Position numbers and translations under genes: made by a program. The notes under the pieces were generated by a model. It was given only the letters and a program-made list of their open reading frames with translations. It was not told where the DNA came from and made no database searches. 64,000 bases of DNA from Lancefieldella sp963524285 (GTDB lineage Bacteria; Actinomycetota; Coriobacteriia; Coriobacteriales; Atopobiaceae): positions 1 to 64,000 of the forward strand of contig CAURGZ010000002.1 of the NCBI GenBank assembly GCA_963524285.1. Direction: 5' to 3'. Shown piece after piece: positions 61,526-64,000 of the stretch (the stretch's first letter is position 1; every line of letters starts with the position of its first letter).

Positions 61526-62770
61526 CTACTCTGCAGCCTCTTCAGTTGCCTGTGCGTTAGCCTCAGACTCAACAAGGTGAGCCTCAAGATCAGCCTCAGC
61601 CTCAGCTGCTGCTGCCTCTGCTGCTGCACGCTCCTCCTCTGGAAGTGGAGTGACCTCAATGTCAATGCCAAGGGTCTCTGCAGCTGCCTTCATAGACAGG
61701 GAGATGCGACGACGGTCAAGATCAATCTCCATGACCTTTACCTGTACAACGTCGCCAACCTTGCAGACCTGAGATGGAGCGGTGACGTGCTGCTTAGCCA
61801 TCTCGGAGATGTGGACGAGGCCCTCAACGCCGTTGCCAAGGTCAACAAATGCACCGAAGGTAACAAGCTTGGTGACAGTGCCCTCGATGATAGCGTCAAC
61901 TGGGTACTTGGAAACAAGTACACGCCATGGATCCTCGGAAGTCTGCTTAAGACCAAGGGAGATACGCTCACGGTTAAGGTCAACGTCGAGAACCTGAACC
62001 TCAACCTCCTGGCCAACCTTAACAACCTCAGATGGGTGGTTAACGTGGTTCCAAGAAAGCTCGGAAATGTGAACCAGGCCGTCAATGCCGCCAAGGTCAA
62101 CAAATGCACCAAACTCAACGATGGAGGAAACAGTACCCTTGAGCTTCATGCCAACCTGGAGCTTGCCCAGGATGTCCTGACGCTCTGCCTTACGAGCCTC
62201 CTCAAGAACAATACGGCGAGAAAGAACAACGTTGTTGCGGTTGCGATCCATCTCGATAACACGAGCCTCAATACGAGTGCCCATGAATGCACCAAGATCC
62301 TTGACACGACGGAGATCAACAAGAGATGCAGGCAGGAAGCCACGGAGGCCAATGTCAAGAATCAGGCCACCCTTAACAACCTCGATAACCTCGCCCTCAA
62401 CGGTCTCACCAGCGTTGAACTTATCCTCAACTGCCTTCCAAGCACGCTCGTACTCAGCACGCTTCTTGGAGAGAACCAGACGACCCTCTTTGTCCTCTTT
62501 CTGGAGAACAAGGGCCTCGACGTCCTCACCCAGGGAGATGACCTCTGCAGGGTTAACGTCTTTACGAATAGAAAGCTCACGAGCAGGAATAACGCCCTCA
62601 GACTTGTAGCCAATGTCTACGAGGACCTCATCGCGCTCAATCTTGACGACGGTGCCGTTGACAAGATCACCCTCATCAAAGTCGGTGACAGTGCCGTCGA
62701 TCAGGCTGTTCATTTCCTCATCGGAAATTTCATCCAAAGAGAAGATGGACGAGTTCTGAATCTCACTCAA
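61526..62770 (-). CDS. rpsA: 30S ribosomal protein S1
   Basis: A 414-residue S1 protein with four S1 RNA-binding domains (about 35-105, 120-187, 207-276, 293-361), each ending in the V-x-V-L/M-E-I-D type strand. A Glu/Ala-rich tail follows. It helps mRNA bind the small subunit. The TTG start has AAGGGG about eight bases upstream, and no ATG fits the family N-terminus. Confidence 0.95.
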   Translation of the reverse strand: MSEIQNSSIFSLDEISDEEMNSLIDGTVTDFDEGDLVNGTVVKIERDEVLVDIGYKSEGVIPARELSIRKDVNPAEVISLGEDVEALVLQKEDKEGRLVLSKKRAEYERAWKAVEDKFNAGETVEGEVIEVVKGGLILDIGLRGFLPASLVDLRRVKDLGAFMGTRIEARVIEMDRNRNNVVLSRRIVLEEARKAERQDILGKLQVGMKLKGTVSSIVEFGAFVDLGGIDGLVHISELSWNHVNHPSEVVKVGQEVEVQVLDVDLNRERISLGLKQTSEDPWRVLVSKYPVDAIIEGTVTKLVTFGAFVDLGNGVEGLVHISEMAKQHVTAPSQVCKVGDVVQVKVMEIDLDRRRISLSMKAAAETLGIDIEVTPLPEEERAAAEAAAAEAEADLEAHLVESEANAQATEEAAE

Positions 62771-62913
62771 AGGTGGACCCCTTCCAAAACGGGGCCCCGG
62801 TCAACATGGTTGCTGCCAGAGTGCCAATACGTGGGCTTCTCTACTCGGAAACTTACATGCTCTCGGGGGCCAACAGATACAGTGCATAGCTTGACGCCAT
62901 ACGGGCAATAGGA

Positions 62914-62952
62914 TAGCGCTCTTCGGCTGATTAAACAAGCCAAAGAGCGCTA
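62914..62952. promoter_or_regulatory. Long hairpin in the rpsA upstream region
   Basis: TAGCGCTCTTCGGCT (62914-62928) pairs with AGCCAAAGAGCGCTA (62938-62952) with one mismatch. There is no T tract on either side. It lies 145 bases before rpsA and could be an mRNA leader structure or a weak terminator of the metal-binding-protein gene. Confidence 0.5.
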
Positions 62953-63025
62953 CTTTGCACAGCTATTACGCAAGTTTTACAAAATTTCTTCAAAGTTTGT
63001 TTCTTGCGAGAAGATCTTGTTGTGC

Positions 63026-63418
63026 TTACGCACGAAGACGGTAGCCTTCTTTCTCTACGGCAGCTCGGTACGCATCGACATCAATCGGATTTTTGCTGAG
63101 GATACGTGCCTGACCACCAGCTAGAGTAACCTGCGCCCATGTTCCCTCAATACTATCGAGAGCTCGAGTCACATGATTGACGCAGTTCTGGCAAGTCATA
63201 CCACCAATCTCAAATGTTTGAACATAAGGGTAATGAGATTCATCTTTGTCTTCTGGACCATCTGCAGCAGAAACCTGCTCTGTGTTACAGGTAGTAACGC
63301 CTGTTCCCTCATCAGAGCAGCAGCCTTTTTTACCTGCAGCAATTCCGTAAACACGATAAACCGCAAAACCGCAAAGCGCTACAACAGCAAGAATAACAAT
63401 AATATTGATTGGTGACAT
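63026..63418 (-). CDS. Membrane-anchored heavy-metal-associated (HMA) domain protein
   Basis: A 130-residue protein: one N-terminal membrane helix (about 4-26), a linker with two adjacent cysteines (Cys33-Cys34), then an HMA domain (about 66-130) with the metal motif G-M-T-C-Q-N-C (Cys76, Cys79). It probably binds copper or another soft metal. Which side of the membrane the domain faces cannot be told from the sequence. No metal-transporting ATPase is adjacent. AAGGAA precedes the ATG. Confidence 0.85.
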   Translation of the reverse strand: MSPINIIVILAVVALCGFAVYRVYGIAAGKKGCCSDEGTGVTTCNTEQVSAADGPEDKDESHYPYVQTFEIGGMTCQNCVNHVTRALDSIEGTWAQVTLAGGQARILSKNPIDVDAYRAAVEKEGYRLRA

Positions 63419-63527
63419 ACAAACTTCCTTTCTGTTGCTGTTTTACTACCCACCATTTTCTAGATTATTCAAAAAATGATGTTTTTCTCGCAAAATTTAA
63501 CAGCAACAGCAAAAATCGTAATGCAGT

Positions 63528-63932
63528 TTAAGCAGAAAGCTTTGCACCAAGGCCGCGAAGAGCCTCAAGAGCATCGTCATCTGGCTCAAGGTTGCAGATA
63601 AAAGTCTCAACAACGTTGACACCCTCTGCTTCAGCATTCTGCTTCCAAGTCTCCATCCAGTCGCCGGTTCCCCAGTCGTAAGAACCAAAGAGAGCGGTTG
63701 GCTTCTGACCAAGCTTGCCAGCGCAATCGTTGAAGAGCTCCTCAAAATCAGGATCAAGCTCCTCGTCACCCATAGCAGGGCAACCAAAAGCAAATGCATC
63801 GTACTGATCGCACATATCTGCAGAAAACTCAGAAGACTCAATAGCCTCGGTATCTGCTGCGCTTGCAAGCTCTTTTGCCATTGCCTCAGTATTGCCCGTC
63901 ATGGACCAATACACAACTGCTACTTTACTCAT
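63528..63932 (-). CDS. Flavodoxin
   Basis: A 134-residue short-chain flavodoxin. The FMN phosphate loop S-M-T-G-N-T-E-A-M-A lies at residues about 10-19, and the second FMN loop S-Y-D-W-G-T-G-D-W near 87-95. A low-potential electron carrier in anaerobic metabolism. GGAGGA precedes the ATG. It lies 110 bases before the HMA gene and may be read with it. Confidence 0.93.
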   Translation of the reverse strand: MSKVAVVYWSMTGNTEAMAKELASAADTEAIESSEFSADMCDQYDAFAFGCPAMGDEELDPDFEELFNDCAGKLGQKPTALFGSYDWGTGDWMETWKQNAEAEGVNVVETFICNLEPDDDALEALRGLGAKLSA

Positions 63933-64000
63933 ACATTTCCTCCTTCTGTGTCCAGGTTCCCCCTGGAAAACTACACATTACTTTCAATACCTCAACAAGA

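Noticed and set aside
61487..62911. A 474-codon open frame antisense to rpsA
   Set aside because: It is a shadow of rpsA codon use; its translation has no family features and it lacks a sensible ribosome site.

Overview
The window reads as chromosomal DNA of a low-to-mid GC actinobacterium of the class Coriobacteriia, most likely an Atopobiaceae oral or mucosal anaerobe (Lancefieldella/Atopobium type). This is inferred from the gap-pgk-tpiA-secG block next to whiA and rapZ, Tat-type lipoprotein signals on the solute-binding proteins, an LPXTG surface protein, an arginine in the RapZ P-loop (usual in Actinobacteria) and the heavy peptide and amino-sugar diet of the gene content. No phage, insertion sequence or CRISPR array was seen. 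Most genes lie on the minus strand.

Region 1-3.7 kb: a small repeat array, then a partner-switching signalling pair (a fused STAS + anti-sigma kinase protein and a PAS/GAF/SpoIIE phosphatase) and tRNA-Leu(GAG). Region 3.8-9.8 kb: an oligopeptide ABC transporter with both ATPases fused in one chain. Region 10.2-15.7 kb: secG, tpiA, pgk, gap, whiA and rapZ; yvcK, often found between rapZ and whiA, is missing.

Region 15.8-26.3 kb is the most coherent accessory system: a probable sialic acid uptake and breakdown cluster. It runs from a Dpp-family binding protein through a permease, a permease-ATPase fusion and an ATPase to two acetylxylan-esterase-like proteins (one lacking its nucleophile serine), NanA, NanK and NanE. 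Two tandem palindromes lie between the putative promoter and the first gene. A YhcH/NanQ-type anomerase sits separately at 36.1 kb and may serve the same pathway.

Region 26.5-28.3 kb is an AT-richer island with two tandem copies of an unknown membrane-anchored protein, each preceded by the tail of a decayed gene. Region 28.4-36.0 kb is a tight operon uvrA, ybaK, murJ, uvrC and a small unknown gene. Region 36.7-45.7 kb carries an Mrp ATPase, two FAD oxidoreductases, uvrB (with a LexA-like site upstream), a 694-residue unknown TPR protein and coaE. Region 45.7-51.5 kb holds an NMT1/SsuA-type ABC importer, two peptidases and a glutamine-amidotransferase-like hydrolase. Region 51.8-59.3 kb is a complete Dpp-type transporter with an extra, convergent binding protein. 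The end of the window has an LPXTG protein, rpsA, a membrane-anchored metal-binding protein and a flavodoxin.

A short motif, GGCGAGAA and its complement, recurs far more often than chance throughout. In three places it forms inverted pairs at gene ends, the way DNA uptake sequences do in other bacteria.
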